The notes under the pieces were generated by a model. That model was not told the origin of the DNA, did not search any database, and saw only the letters and a list, made by a program, of their open reading frames with translations. Of a stretch of 40,046 nucleotides of DNA, positions 1 through 7,979 are shown one piece after another; the stretch's first letter is position 1, and each line of letters opens with the position of its first letter. A program made the translations under genes and the position numbers. Source of the stretch: Pirellulales bacterium (GTDB taxonomy: Bacteria > Planctomycetota > Planctomycetia > Pirellulales > JAIMBC01); NCBI GenBank assembly GCA_023511675.1, contig JAIMBC010000017.1, positions 1-40,046 of the forward strand, written 5' to 3'.

Positions 1-178
1 TCTCACGGGAGGACAGGGCAGCGTCATCAACACGGTGATCGGCGTTCTGCTGCTCGGGCTGATCGCCAACGCCCTGAACCTTCTCAACGTATCGCCGTAC
101 TGGCAGCCGGCAGTAACGGGGCTCATCATCCTCATGGCTGTCGGCGTTGACGCCGTGGGCAAGCGCCGCGATCGGTAG
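1..178 (+). CDS. Ribose-type ABC transporter permease, C-terminal fragment
   Basis: This is the last 58 codons of a membrane permease of the RbsC/BPD_transp_2 family, which imports sugars such as ribose or xylose together with an ATPase and a periplasmic binding protein. The frame starts at base 2 and is open at the window edge. The visible residues contain LTGGQGSVINTVIG, a hydrophobic helix and LNLLNVSPYWQP, the conserved C-terminal signature of this family, and end in KRRDR before TAG. A matching substrate-binding protein follows 140 bases downstream. The piece lies left of a probable join at about 987, so it need not belong to the organism of the central window. The family call is firm; the sugar is unknown. 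Confidence 0.85.
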   Translation, partial: LTGGQGSVINTVIGVLLLGLIANALNLLNVSPYWQPAVTGLIILMAVGVDAVGKRRDR

Positions 179-318
179 GGAAGCTTGCGCCCCACCACCG
201 CTGCGAGACAGAAGGGGGGTGTTGGTGGAGGACGGACGCGTGCAAAGTGGCGGAATCGGGTTTCGAGTCTGATGTCGGGATGGCTCGGTCCGAACACAAG
301 TCAAAGGAGGCGGTATAC

Positions 319-1146
319 GTGAAAGGGCTTCGGAGGGTGTTGATCGCAGGGCTGCTCGCTTCGTTGTTCCTGGTGGGTATCATACCGACAAGTGGCGCGG
401 CCCCACTGTTCACGGTGGGTGCGACCATATGGGACATGTCCGTGCCCTTCTATGCGAACTTCATCAAGGGCCTCAACGACGGCGCCAGCAAGTACGGTCT
501 GAAGCTGCTCCTGCGCGACGGACAGGGCGATCCCAACACGCAGGTGGCAGTGGTGAGGCAGTTCATTGCGGAGAAGGTCGACCTGATCGTGATCGTCCCC
601 GGAGACGCCCAGGCGGTGGTCCCCGTGGTTAAGCAAGCCAACGCGGCCGGAATACCAGTCATTGCCGCCAACAACCGTGTTGGTGAGGGGGCTACCGTGG
701 TTACGTTCGTTGGAGCCGACGACCACTACTTCGGCATGCAGCAGGGGAAGCTGCTCGTCGAGGCCATCGGTACTTCCGGGCAAGTGGCTCTACTTATGGG
801 TGAACTGGGCACATCCCCCCAGATCCTCCGACGCAAAGGCCTCGAGGAGTATCTGAAGGCCTACCCGGGTATCAAGATCGTCAGCGCCATCAGCGAGGGT
901 TGGGACAGCGCAAGGGCTCTTGCCGCCACTCAGGACCTGCTCTCTCGGTACCCCGTCGGGCAGCTTAGCGCCATCGTCTGCCAGGGGCCGCGCAGGGCAA
1001 GTCCTAAGCCGTTGATTGTGGCAATCTGTTACTTTATAAGGGCTTATGTCGATCGTGGTGAAGCGGCTCCCAGCGAACCGGCTCTCTCGGGCGGCCGCGG
1101 CAGCGATAGGGCTAGCTCCGCGCCGCCGCGCAGGTGGCGACCATGA
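319..1146 (+). CDS. Sugar ABC transporter substrate-binding protein (RbsB-like), 3' part replaced
   Basis: This is a periplasmic sugar-binding protein of the Peripla_BP_4 family, partner of the permease fragment before it. The GTG at 319 is preferred because AAAGGAGG lies 8 bases upstream. A signal peptide (KGLRRVLIAGLLASLFLVG, then SGAAP) is followed by the first lobe (VPFYANFIKGLNDGA), the hinge segment DLIVIVPGDAQAVVPVV and the second lobe (QVALLMGELGTSPQ). Family likeness stops at CQGP, about base 987, where homologues continue for about 100 residues. The open frame goes on to 1146 with a low-complexity tail (RGEAAPSEPALSGGRGSDR) unlike the family. The gene is therefore cut at a join, and the tail is chance coding in the upstream region of ldhA. 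Confidence 0.75.
   Translation: MKGLRRVLIAGLLASLFLVGIIPTSGAAPLFTVGATIWDMSVPFYANFIKGLNDGASKYGLKLLLRDGQGDPNTQVAVVRQFIAEKVDLIVIVPGDAQAVVPVVKQANAAGIPVIAANNRVGEGATVVTFVGADDHYFGMQQGKLLVEAIGTSGQVALLMGELGTSPQILRRKGLEEYLKAYPGIKIVSAISEGWDSARALAATQDLLSRYPVGQLSAIVCQGPRRASPKPLIVAICYFIRAYVDRGEAAPSEPALSGGRGSDRASSAPPRRWRP
1012..1040 (+). promoter_or_regulatory. Sigma-70-type promoter upstream of ldhA
   Basis: TTGATT at 1012-1017 and TATAAG at 1035-1040 are separated by exactly 17 bases, a good match to a housekeeping promoter. A 5-bp dyad GATTG-TGG-CAATC (1014-1026) overlaps the -35 box and could be an operator. The start codon of ldhA is about 200 bases downstream, so the leader would be long. It lies just right of the presumed join at 987, which suggests that the native upstream region of ldhA is kept from here on. 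Confidence 0.5.
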
Positions 1147-1242
1147 AAAGGCGCAGCGAGCCAATCCCAGCGGCTATTGGCCGACGGCGCCATTCCCGCG
1201 CATACATGCCTAAATAACACAGCCAATATGGAGTTTAGTGCC

Positions 1243-2259
1243 ATGCGAACCGCCGTGTTCAGCACCAAGGCCTATGACAGGCAGTTCTTGCAGGCGGCCA
1301 ACGTGCCGCCGCATGTGCATGAGCTGACCTTTCTGGAGGCCCGCCTGACGCTGCAAACGGCGCCCCTTGCGGCGGGCTATCGCGCCGTGTGCGCGTTTGT
1401 GAACGATGTGCTCGATGCGGCCACGCTCTCGCAGCTTGCCAATGAAGGCGTGCAGTTGATCGCCTTGCGATGTGCGGGCTTCAACCAGGTGGACCTGCAC
1501 GCGGCACAGCGGCATGGGCTGTGTGTCGTGCGTGTGCCAGCGTACTCGCCGCATGCCGTCGCCGAGCATACCGTGGGCCTGATGCTCGCACTCAACCGCA
1601 AGCTGCACAGGGCCTACGCGCGGGTGCGCGAGGGCAATTTCTCCCTCGAGGGGCTGTTGGGGTGGGATCTGCACGGTCAGACGGCGGGCATTGTGGGCAC
1701 GGGCCGCATCGGCTGTGTGGTGGCCCGCATCTTGCATGGTTTCGGCCTGCGGGTGCTTGCGCACGATCTGGCCCCTTCCCCCGAGCTTGAGGCGCTGGGC
1801 GTGCAGTACGTGCCGCTGGCAGAGTTGCTGCGCAGCAGCGACATCGTCACGCTCCATTGCCCCTTGTTGCCCGATACGCACCACCTGATCAATGCTCAAA
1901 CCGTGCAGCAGATGAAGCCCGGGGTGATGCTGATCAACACCAGCCGGGGGGCGCTGATCGACACGCAGGCGGTGATTCAGGCCCTCAAGAGCGGGCACAT
2001 CGGCTGCCTGGGCCTGGATGTCTACGAAGAGGAAGAAGACTTGTTCTTCGAAGACCTTTCAAACCAGGTGATCCAGGACGACGTTTTCACGCGGCTTTTG
2101 ACCTTCCCCAATGTGTTGATCACGGCGCATCAGGCGTTCTTCACGCGCAACGCCCTGGAGGCGATTGCTCGACAGACGATGCGAAACTTATCTTGCTTTG
2201 AGCGGGGGGAGCCGTTTGACCCGCACGTAGAGGTGACGCCCCAGCGGCTGCGCAAGTAG
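1243..2259 (+). CDS. ldhA: D-2-hydroxyacid dehydrogenase (D-lactate dehydrogenase type)
   Basis: This is a cytoplasmic NAD-dependent enzyme expected to interconvert pyruvate and D-lactate, 338 residues. The ATG at 1243 is chosen because GGAG lies 9 bases upstream and [13 protein letters not shown] is the family start; an in-frame ATG at 1228 is the alternative. The Rossmann motif VGTGRIG is at residues 151-157. The catalytic triad appears at R235 (NTSRGALID), E264 (DVYEEEED) and H296 (TAHQAFFT), the same numbering as classical D-LDHs. The [11 protein letters not shown] insert is typical of the LdhA subgroup. The gene stands alone, with the aldose epimerase on the opposite strand downstream. 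Its 3' end is part of a degenerate 71-bp repeat. Confidence 0.9.
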   Translation: MRTAVFSTKAYDRQFLQAANVPPHVHELTFLEARLTLQTAPLAAGYRAVCAFVNDVLDAATLSQLANEGVQLIALRCAGFNQVDLHAAQRHGLCVVRVPAYSPHAVAEHTVGLMLALNRKLHRAYARVREGNFSLEGLLGWDLHGQTAGIVGTGRIGCVVARILHGFGLRVLAHDLAPSPELEALGVQYVPLAELLRSSDIVTLHCPLLPDTHHLINAQTVQQMKPGVMLINTSRGALIDTQAVIQALKSGHIGCLGLDVYEEEEDLFFEDLSNQVIQDDVFTRLLTFPNVLITAHQAFFTRNALEAIARQTMRNLSCFERGEPFDPHVEVTPQRLRK

Positions 2260-2423
2260 CGACGGCGCACCTGATGCCGCGGCGGAGCGAGCAACGCGGC
2301 TAGCTCACGCTCGTGCGGCTGCGCCAGTAGCAACGGCGCACGTGATGCCGTGACCAGCCGGCAGGTCGAGTTTCTCACCGTCCCGCGGCGGCTGCGCGAG
2401 GGTGGGAGTACGCCGCGATGGCG
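2244..2423. repeat. Degenerate tandem repeat, about 72-bp pitch, at the end of ldhA
   Basis: A 36-base segment beginning GCGGCTGCGCAAGTAGC at 2244, which includes the ldhA stop codon, recurs at 2315 with 3 mismatches. A partial third copy (GCGGCTGCGCGAG) starts at 2388. The pitches are 71 and 73 bases. The rest of each unit is only weakly conserved. The array fills the space between ldhA and the aldose epimerase gene. Confidence 0.7.
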
Positions 2424-2435
2424 TCTTCGGCGAGT

Positions 2436-3431
2436 TCAGGGCTGCCCGCGGCTGAGATCCTCAAGGTGCCAGCGTTGCAGCCGGATGTGGATTCCGATTT
2501 CCGCCACCCCGCCGGGGTCGAGCACCTGTAACGCCGGCCGCCAGCCCTGGGCGTAGGCCTCAAAGGGATTCGGCAGGCTGGTGTAGGGCTCGATGCAAAT
2601 CGCCTGCCGATGGGGCGGCGTGTATACCACGCACGCCTGGGCGAGCTGGTCCGCCTCTAAAGTCAAGCGGCGCCGGTTGATCGGATCGCTGATGTGGCAA
2701 TGCCACCGGCCGTTATGCACCTCGAGTCCCGTGAACACATCATCGAGCACCAGGCCGGCAAACGGCTGGCCGCCTCGCAGGTCTCGCTCTGGGGAGACCG
2801 GCAGTTTCTTGCCGGTAGGTAGCAGGTTTTGCAGCTCCCAGGTCTCAGCCGCCGGCACCACAATGCGGCAGTCGTCGGCTGCCGGCACGGGCCCCAGGGG
2901 CAGGCGGAACCAGGGGTGCCACCCGAGAGAGTAGGGGAGCGTACGATCCCCGGGGTTCTCCACGCGCAACGTGCATCCCAGCGAAATGCCGCCCGCGGCG
3001 GCCTCCAGCCGCCAGGCCGCATGCAGCACGAAGTCTGCCGGCCAGAGGGGCAAGAGATCAGGGGCCTCGCGTGCAAGCTGAAACTGGCCGCGCACGCAGG
3101 GGGCCGTTTGATCGACCAGCCGCCAGGGGCGATCGAGCACCAGCCCGTGGATGGCATTGCCCAGTCCATCCTGCGGTGCGAGCTGGTAGGCGCGGCCGTC
3201 CCAGGTGAAGCGGCCGCGGCGAATGCGGCTGGCAAAGGGAAAGAGGATCGGTACCCCGCTGGCGGCGGCGCGGCCTCCGCCGCTGACGAACTCTTCTTGC
3301 CGCCAGAGCACCTCGGTGGGCGTGCCCTCGACCATCGCCACAAAGCGGAAGCAGTTGAAACCGCGATGTACGGCAATCTCGGCAAAGCTGCCGCTATGCG
3401 GCTCGCTCAGGCGTACGACGTGTGGCACCAT
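2436..3431 (-). CDS. Aldose 1-epimerase family protein
   Basis: This 331-residue protein belongs to the aldose 1-epimerase (galactose mutarotase, GalM-like) superfamily, which interconverts alpha and beta anomers of free sugars or sugar phosphates in the cytoplasm. It starts MVPHVVRLSEPHSG at an ATG at 3429-3431. Family features are GVPILFPFASRIRRGRF near residue 80, GNAIHGLVLDRPW near 110 carrying the conserved histidine, and YSLGWHPWFRLP near 180 carrying the second histidine. It ends by the C-terminal ICIEPYTSLPNPFEAY stretch, where the glutamate is the expected catalytic base. It runs opposite to ldhA and divergent from the MnmE-like gene. The exact sugar cannot be told. Confidence 0.88.
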   Translation of the reverse strand: MVPHVVRLSEPHSGSFAEIAVHRGFNCFRFVAMVEGTPTEVLWRQEEFVSGGGRAAASGVPILFPFASRIRRGRFTWDGRAYQLAPQDGLGNAIHGLVLDRPWRLVDQTAPCVRGQFQLAREAPDLLPLWPADFVLHAAWRLEAAAGGISLGCTLRVENPGDRTLPYSLGWHPWFRLPLGPVPAADDCRIVVPAAETWELQNLLPTGKKLPVSPERDLRGGQPFAGLVLDDVFTGLEVHNGRWHCHISDPINRRRLTLEADQLAQACVVYTPPHRQAICIEPYTSLPNPFEAYAQGWRPALQVLDPGGVAEIGIHIRLQRWHLEDLSRGQP

Positions 3432-3676
3432 GCGCTGGACTCCAAGACGGCGGTACCTGTTAGCATGGAATCTAGGAGGGCGGGTTGCCAGTCCGGCGGC
3501 TCACGCGTTAAAGTGAAGGTAGAATCGCAAGGCGAGTGCCGGCAAGGGGCGGTCCCGGTGGAGGATACGTGAGCAATCGTGCCTGCGCTCGCCTCCGCAG
3601 GGCTACTCGGCGCCCGCCAGTTTGGTGGCCTGCTGCTCTCCATCGCTATTTCGTGCCATAACCCCGCTAGCTGCTT

Positions 3677-4792
3677 ATGCCCAGGGCTGCCCTGATCACC
3701 CCCCTTGGCCGAAGTGCCATTGCCTGCATCGCGGTCGAAGGGAAAGGCGCGCGCCAGGTGGTGGCGTCTGAGTTGATCACGCGGCGCCGCCTGGAGAGCT
3801 ATCCTGAGGGCACGCTGGCGCTTGGCCGCTGGGGGCACACTGAGGGTGAGGAGGTCGTGGTGCGGATTGCCGGTGATGATCGTGTAGAGCTGTGCTGCCA
3901 CGGCGGCACGGCGGCGCCTTCCCTGCTGCTGCAACGGCTGGCCGCCGCAGGCTGCGAGATCGAGCCGTGGCAGGCCTGGCTGGCCCGGCAATACACAAAC
4001 CCCTTGCAAGCGGCGGCAGCCGCCATGCTGCCCCATGCCCGCACGCTGCGCACCGCATCGATTCTGCTCGATCAGCTTGCAGGCGCCCTCACCAGAGAGG
4101 TGCAAGAGCTGTACGGGCTGGTAGCAGCCGGTGCCGCGGCGGAAGCTGCTAGCCGGCTGCGTACCCTGCTGGTGCGTTCCCGTGCGGGCCGGCATCTGGA
4201 CGTGCCCTTTTTGGTGGTGCTGGTGGGATTGCCCAATGCAGGCAAGAGCAGCCTGCTGAATGCACTGTTGGGTTACCCGAGGGCACTGGTGCATGCCGAG
4301 GCGGGCACCACGCGCGACCTGGTGGCGGCGGAGACGGCGTTATCAGGATGGCCCGTGCGGTTGGTCGATACGGCTGGAATTCGGGGCAGCAGCGACCCGA
4401 TCGAAGCGGCCGGCATCGAATTGGCCCGGCAAGCGCAGGGGAAGGCGGATCTGTGTTTGCTCGTGCATGACGCGACGCGTGCCTGGCAGCCGGCCGAGGA
4501 CGTGCTGCTCTCCCAAAGTGGATGCTCTCTGGTAGTGCATGCCAAGTGCGACCTGGCCGTCCCGCCAGAGCAGCCACAGGGCGTGGCTGTATCGAGCGTT
4601 ACCGGCGCCGGGCTGGCCGAACTCATCGAGGCGGCGGTGCGCTGCCTGGTTCCCGAGTCCCCCCCTGGCGGGGGTGCGGTGCCATTTACCGAGGCACACG
4701 CGGCGCGCCTCGAACGCACCCTCCAACACGTTGAGGCGGGCAGGCACGCCGCCGCACTCGAGGAACTCAACCTGCTGCGGCATAACCAGTGA
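3677..4792 (+). CDS. Shortened MnmE/TrmE-like GTPase
   Basis: MnmE is a GTPase that works with MnmG to modify the wobble uridine of tRNAs. This 371-residue protein has the N-terminal TrmE fold (ITPLGRSAIACIAVEG), the helical middle domain and a G domain with G1 GLPNAGKSS (184-192), G2 GTTRD (210-214) and G3 DTAG (231-234). G4 is HAKCD (288-292) instead of NKxD. Real MnmE has about 450 residues and ends in CxGK, whose cysteine is needed for tRNA modification; here the protein ends LNLLRHNQ with no such cysteine. A full MnmE elsewhere in the genome would make this a paralog with another job. The ATG at 3677 is the natural start. Loss of the modification reaction is inferred. Confidence 0.8.
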   Translation: MPRAALITPLGRSAIACIAVEGKGARQVVASELITRRRLESYPEGTLALGRWGHTEGEEVVVRIAGDDRVELCCHGGTAAPSLLLQRLAAAGCEIEPWQAWLARQYTNPLQAAAAAMLPHARTLRTASILLDQLAGALTREVQELYGLVAAGAAAEAASRLRTLLVRSRAGRHLDVPFLVVLVGLPNAGKSSLLNALLGYPRALVHAEAGTTRDLVAAETALSGWPVRLVDTAGIRGSSDPIEAAGIELARQAQGKADLCLLVHDATRAWQPAEDVLLSQSGCSLVVHAKCDLAVPPEQPQGVAVSSVTGAGLAELIEAAVRCLVPESPPGGGAVPFTEAHAARLERTLQHVEAGRHAAALEELNLLRHNQ

Positions 4793-5108
4793 GGGCTGGG
4801 GCCCGCCAGGATCCCCAGACCGCAGTGGCGCCGTCACGTAGGCCCCATATTGGTCCGGGGACAGGGGGCGGTGGGCCTGGCGCGCGGCCGGCTTCGAGCT
4901 GCACCCACCTCGGCCGTGGGGGCGGCAGGCGGTCCTTTGGCCATCCAACTGCTGACACGGCGTGTGAGTCGGCACGTCTCGACATCAACAACGTGCGCCG
5001 CCATTTCCCGCCCCCATCTCTTTTGTTATAGGAATGACGGCATGGGCCCCCGCCTCCGCTGCCACTGCTGCCTGCGTGGACCCACCACTCCCCAAACTCT
5101 CTGGTGCC
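4793..5108. other. Intergenic region before the DJ-1 gene
   Basis: I see no coding signal in these 316 bases. A TTATAG at 5026-5031 in TTTTGTTATAGGAATGAC could be the -10 box for the DJ-1-like gene, with no good -35 match. An in-frame ATG at 5034 exists, but the 25 residues it would add resemble no family member. Confidence 0.35.
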
Positions 5109-5648
5109 ATGAAAGACGATGATCCCCTGCGCGGCATGCGCTTGCTGATGTTCGTGGACGATGTGTACGAAGACCTCGAGCTGTGGTATCCAAAGCTGCG
5201 GCTGACGGAGGCGGGCGGACACGTTACGGTGGCCGGGCCGCAGATGGGCGGTATTTACCGCGGCAAGCACGGTTATCCCTGCCGGGCGGACGCCGCGCTG
5301 GCCGAGATGGAAGAGCCGGACTTTCACGGCCTGATCATTCCGGGCGGCTTCATGCCGGACAAGCTGCGCCGCGATCAGGGAGTGCTCCGCCTGGTACGGG
5401 CCTTTGCCGCCGCGGGCAAGCTGGTGGCAGCCATCTGTCATGGAGGCTGGATCCCCATCTCAGCGGGCGTCTACCGCGGTGTGCGGGTCACGGGATCGTT
5501 GGGAATCAAAGACGATCTGATCAACGCGGGCGCTATCTGGGAGGACGCGCCCGTGGTGGTAGACCGGAATTTTGTTTCCAGCCGCAAACCGGACGACCTG
5601 CCTGATTTTTGCCGGGGCATCATCGCCGTGTTGACCGGCTCTCAATAG
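5109..5648 (+). CDS. DJ-1/PfpI family protein
   Basis: This is a small cytoplasmic protein of the DJ-1/ThiJ/PfpI superfamily (glutamine-amidotransferase-like fold), which includes intracellular proteases, glyoxalase III and deglycase-like stress proteins. The 179 residues start at MKDDDPLRGMRLLMFVDD. The nucleophile elbow is AAICHGGW with the family cysteine near residue 109, followed by the family histidine. An acidic residue early in the fold (DDVYEDLELWYP) fits the family's conserved glutamate. The ATG at 5034 is also in frame but would add residues outside the fold. A terminator follows at 5696. It appears to be a single-gene unit. Substrate unknown. Confidence 0.85.
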   Translation: MKDDDPLRGMRLLMFVDDVYEDLELWYPKLRLTEAGGHVTVAGPQMGGIYRGKHGYPCRADAALAEMEEPDFHGLIIPGGFMPDKLRRDQGVLRLVRAFAAAGKLVAAICHGGWIPISAGVYRGVRVTGSLGIKDDLINAGAIWEDAPVVVDRNFVSSRKPDDLPDFCRGIIAVLTGSQ

Positions 5649-5695
5649 GCAGGTTGGCCGTGCGGGGGGGCGGGCATTCCGCCTTTGGAGCGTGA

Positions 5696-5721
5696 GCGGG
5701 CGCGTCCCGCCCGCCCTTTTT
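5696..5721 (+). terminator. Rho-independent terminator after the DJ-1 gene
   Basis: A perfect 7-bp GC stem GCGGGCG (5696-5702) and CGCCCGC (5708-5714) with a 5-base loop is followed by CC and five T residues (5717-5721). It lies 48 bases after the stop codon. Confidence 0.8.
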
Positions 5722-6644
5722 CTTGTAGCCTCAGGGCACGAAGGGGTTCTGGCGCTATGCGGTGCCGCGCAACGCTGCCCGCCTTGACCCCTGAGGTGCA
5801 AGCATCCCCGCGCACTTCTTTCGCTAGCGTGTCTTTGGGTAACGGTACACCAGCATGGGGGCAGCGGGGAAAGGGACGAGCGGAGGGGCGGCAGGGGGAG
5901 CGGAGTACGGGGTGACGGGGCACGGCAGAGGGCGGAAGGGGGTGGTTCGGTAATCGAACGTGTGCCGGCCATATTTGGGCCGGGCGTTGCGACCGGTGGG
6001 GTGGTAGCATCCGATTCCACACCAGGGTGCTCGGACGGGGCCTCGTACCGACCGGCCTGGTCCGTGACATGTGACGGCGCGGCAACACCCGTGAGAGCTA
6101 TCGCACGGGCGTCCCGCCAGCAAAGATGGCGTACGTCTGCTAGCTCGCCGGCAAGCCTCTCCGAGCGCCGATAACCCCCCGATGGGGCAAGCGCTTTAAA
6201 CCGTGGCCCTGCTCCCAGCGTCCCTGCTGGGGGGGGCACCGCTATCGATGCAGCGTGACGCCCTCCTGGCTGTTGACCGTGTTCGTCCGCCAGCCGGGGC
6301 GGCCGCTGCTGGGTGGAGTGCTGCCGCTTGGCAGGCCAGTTGGCCGCACCGCTGCCTTTACGGCCAACAAGTGCGCTGGCGTTGCCGGCCGCCTGAAGCC
6401 GGGCATGGCGGAACCCGTGGGCCAGCAACTTCCGTAGCGAAAGGGGGGAACTGCTCCAGCACCCCCTTGCCGCGCGCGTACCTGCGCACGCGCGGCTGCA
6501 ACTTCCGCCGCCAGAGCTAGAACGGATCGCGCGGCAGCCCTTCCTCGCAGCGCCACTTGGCCCCACTCGAGCCGCTTTGCTCGAACGACCCCAACCTCGC
6601 CGCCCACCACTTACCTCGATCACTCGGCCTCGCCAGGCTCCATC

Positions 6645-6688
6645 TCGCTTGCGTGCACTGCTGATCACCCACCCTCGCACGCAAGCGA
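6645..6688. repeat. Perfect 12-bp inverted repeat, 20-base loop
   Basis: TCGCTTGCGTGC at 6645-6656 and its exact complement GCACGCAAGCGA at 6677-6688 can form a strong stem. The loop holds TGATCA. There is no T-tract on either side, so a simple terminator is unlikely. Confidence 0.8.
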
Positions 6689-6970
6689 CCAACCCCCATC
6701 AAGAATGGTCGTGATGTACGGTTGCCGGCAGGTTCGGCAGTCCTGCGTGGCTTCAGGGCGTTACCTGCGGAATCGGCACGCCAGGCGCCCGTGGGCTGTA
6801 CAACCACACCGGAATGCCGAAGAGAAAGCCGACGGGGCGCTAGGGCCGTACTCGGGCATTGCGCCGCTCGGCATCAGGCCTTCCATCACATCTGGCATCG
6901 TAACGGGCGCGCCGCCTGAATCCCCCGGCGCCGTTTAGCCGCAAACCTGGTGGAACGTTGATGGCCTAGC

Positions 6971-6976
6971 TACAAT
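6971..6976 (+). promoter_or_regulatory. Candidate -10 box upstream of the YdjY-like gene
   Basis: TACAAT sits in CTAGCTACAATCAAG, about 200 bases before the YdjY-like start. TTGATG lies only 7 bases upstream (6958-6963), too close to be a standard -35. It resembles the -10 elements seen upstream of other genes in this window. Confidence 0.35.
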
Positions 6977-7177
6977 CAAGCTTCCGCTCGGAGGTACCAC
7001 GCCCAGCGAGTAGGTGCGTCGGTCCACCTGTGCGACAGGCTGGTCATGCGGTTGGCCATGGAGACGGTCGAAACCTGCCGAAAACGGTTGTGTTCAAACG
7101 GTCAAGCCACCATGGTTTCAGCCGTTGCCCAAGAGCGGTCAGGAAGGTTGCGCTTTAGTAGACGAAAGGTAACAGAG

Positions 7178-7960
7178 ATGAACGGGCCAATCCCTTCGAG
7201 ACACGTGTGGCTGGGCGTTGTGGTTCTGGGCGTGGCTGCTGTCGGTCTGTCGACGCTCCGGGATTCGCCGGCGCAGGCTGCCAAACAGAAGCCTCCCGTA
7301 AGGCAGTTTCCCCAACCCGGTTCCTTGGTTGTGGACCAGGAACGGGGCGAGGTCATCGTTTCGGGCCGAGTACAGTTTCCGGAGGGCAAGCCCTGCATCG
7401 ATGAGTTCGGGCAGAGGGTGCAAGCTTTTGCTGGAACGGCGCGGGCGGCTGGCGGCGACGCCAAGATGGCCTCTTACTTCGTCTTCCTGGTGGACGTGGA
7501 GACGGAGCGGATCCACGAGGGCCTCCTCGAGCTAGGGTGCCGGCCGCGAGTACATTACAGCATTCAGGAGGGGCGCGCACGCAGCGGCTTGAAGCGGGAT
7601 ACCACGCTCGCCGACTATCTGCAGGGAGACCCGGTGCTGCTTTCGGTCATTTGGCAGGCCGATGATGGCCGATGGGTCGAGCGCGCCTATCAGGATTTCG
7701 CCACGGAACTGGTGGAAGTCGATGGGGAAAAGGTGGAAAAGCCCTGGACGCCGCATTTCGTGTTTCACGGCAGCGGCGCCATCCACGCTTCGGGTACGGG
7801 ATGCATTGCCTGTCCCTGTGATTGCCCGGGCGGCATCATCGCGGATAATCGCTTTCCGATATACGAGCCCAAGCCGACCGTGCGCTTCGATATGAGCAAG
7901 GCGCCCCCGCCCGGCACGCAAGTCTATGTGCGGATCCGTGCGATCGTCCCGCGCTCGTAG
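7178..7960 (+). CDS. Exported YdjY-like protein with a CxxCxCxC cluster
   Basis: This 260-residue protein starts at ATG 7178 (GAAAGG about 8 bases upstream). An N-terminal hydrophobic segment (residues 10-25, ending AQAAK) marks it for export. Residues 48-155 resemble the YdjY-like domain: SLVVDQERGEVIVSGRVQFPEG, then ERIHEGLLELGCRP. The C-terminal part holds the dense cluster C209-x2-C212-x-C214-x-C216 (GCIACPCDCPGG), suited to metal or Fe-S binding. The function of YdjY proteins is unknown. The stop codon forms part of a hairpin covering the ribosome-binding site of the next gene, so the two are probably translated together. The porin further down also has a cysteine cluster. The export and binding roles are inferred. 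Confidence 0.75.
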   Translation: MNGPIPSRHVWLGVVVLGVAAVGLSTLRDSPAQAAKQKPPVRQFPQPGSLVVDQERGEVIVSGRVQFPEGKPCIDEFGQRVQAFAGTARAAGGDAKMASYFVFLVDVETERIHEGLLELGCRPRVHYSIQEGRARSGLKRDTTLADYLQGDPVLLSVIWQADDGRWVERAYQDFATELVEVDGEKVEKPWTPHFVFHGSGAIHASGTGCIACPCDCPGGIIADNRFPIYEPKPTVRFDMSKAPPPGTQVYVRIRAIVPRS

Positions 7961-7979
7961 CAGGTAGAGAGCCCCTGCT
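7959..7979 (+). promoter_or_regulatory. Hairpin joining the YdjY-like stop and the WD40 ribosome-binding site
   Basis: AGCAGG (7959-7964) pairs with CCTGCT (7974-7979). The loop contains TAGAGAG, the likely ribosome-binding site of the next gene, whose GTG starts at 7980. The left arm begins within the preceding stop codon. A ribosome ending on the upstream gene would open the stem, so translational coupling is likely. Confidence 0.5.

Larger units (their letters stand above)
5722..7177. other. 1.4 kb region without a recognisable gene; hairpin-rich
   Basis: No frame here shows a family motif, a ribosome-binding site with a convincing start, or planctomycete-like codon use. A 1.2 kb open frame on the minus strand (5460-6692) is arginine- and serine-rich and looks like a GC artefact. 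The stretch contains a purine-rich G-run (about 5855-5945), hairpins at 5945-5959 (GTTCG/CGAAC), 5965-5983 (CCGGCC/GGCCGG) and 6088-6109 (CCCGTG/CACGGG), and a 12-bp inverted repeat at 6645-6688. A TACAAT at 6971-6976 is the likely -10 box for the following gene. It may be an untranslated leader, a structured RNA or the remains of a lost gene. Confidence 0.5.

Noticed and set aside
5460-6692. 410-codon minus-strand frame in the gene-free region
   Set aside because: It has no ribosome-binding site, no motif, and is arginine- and serine-rich throughout; it also overlaps the end of the DJ-1-like gene.
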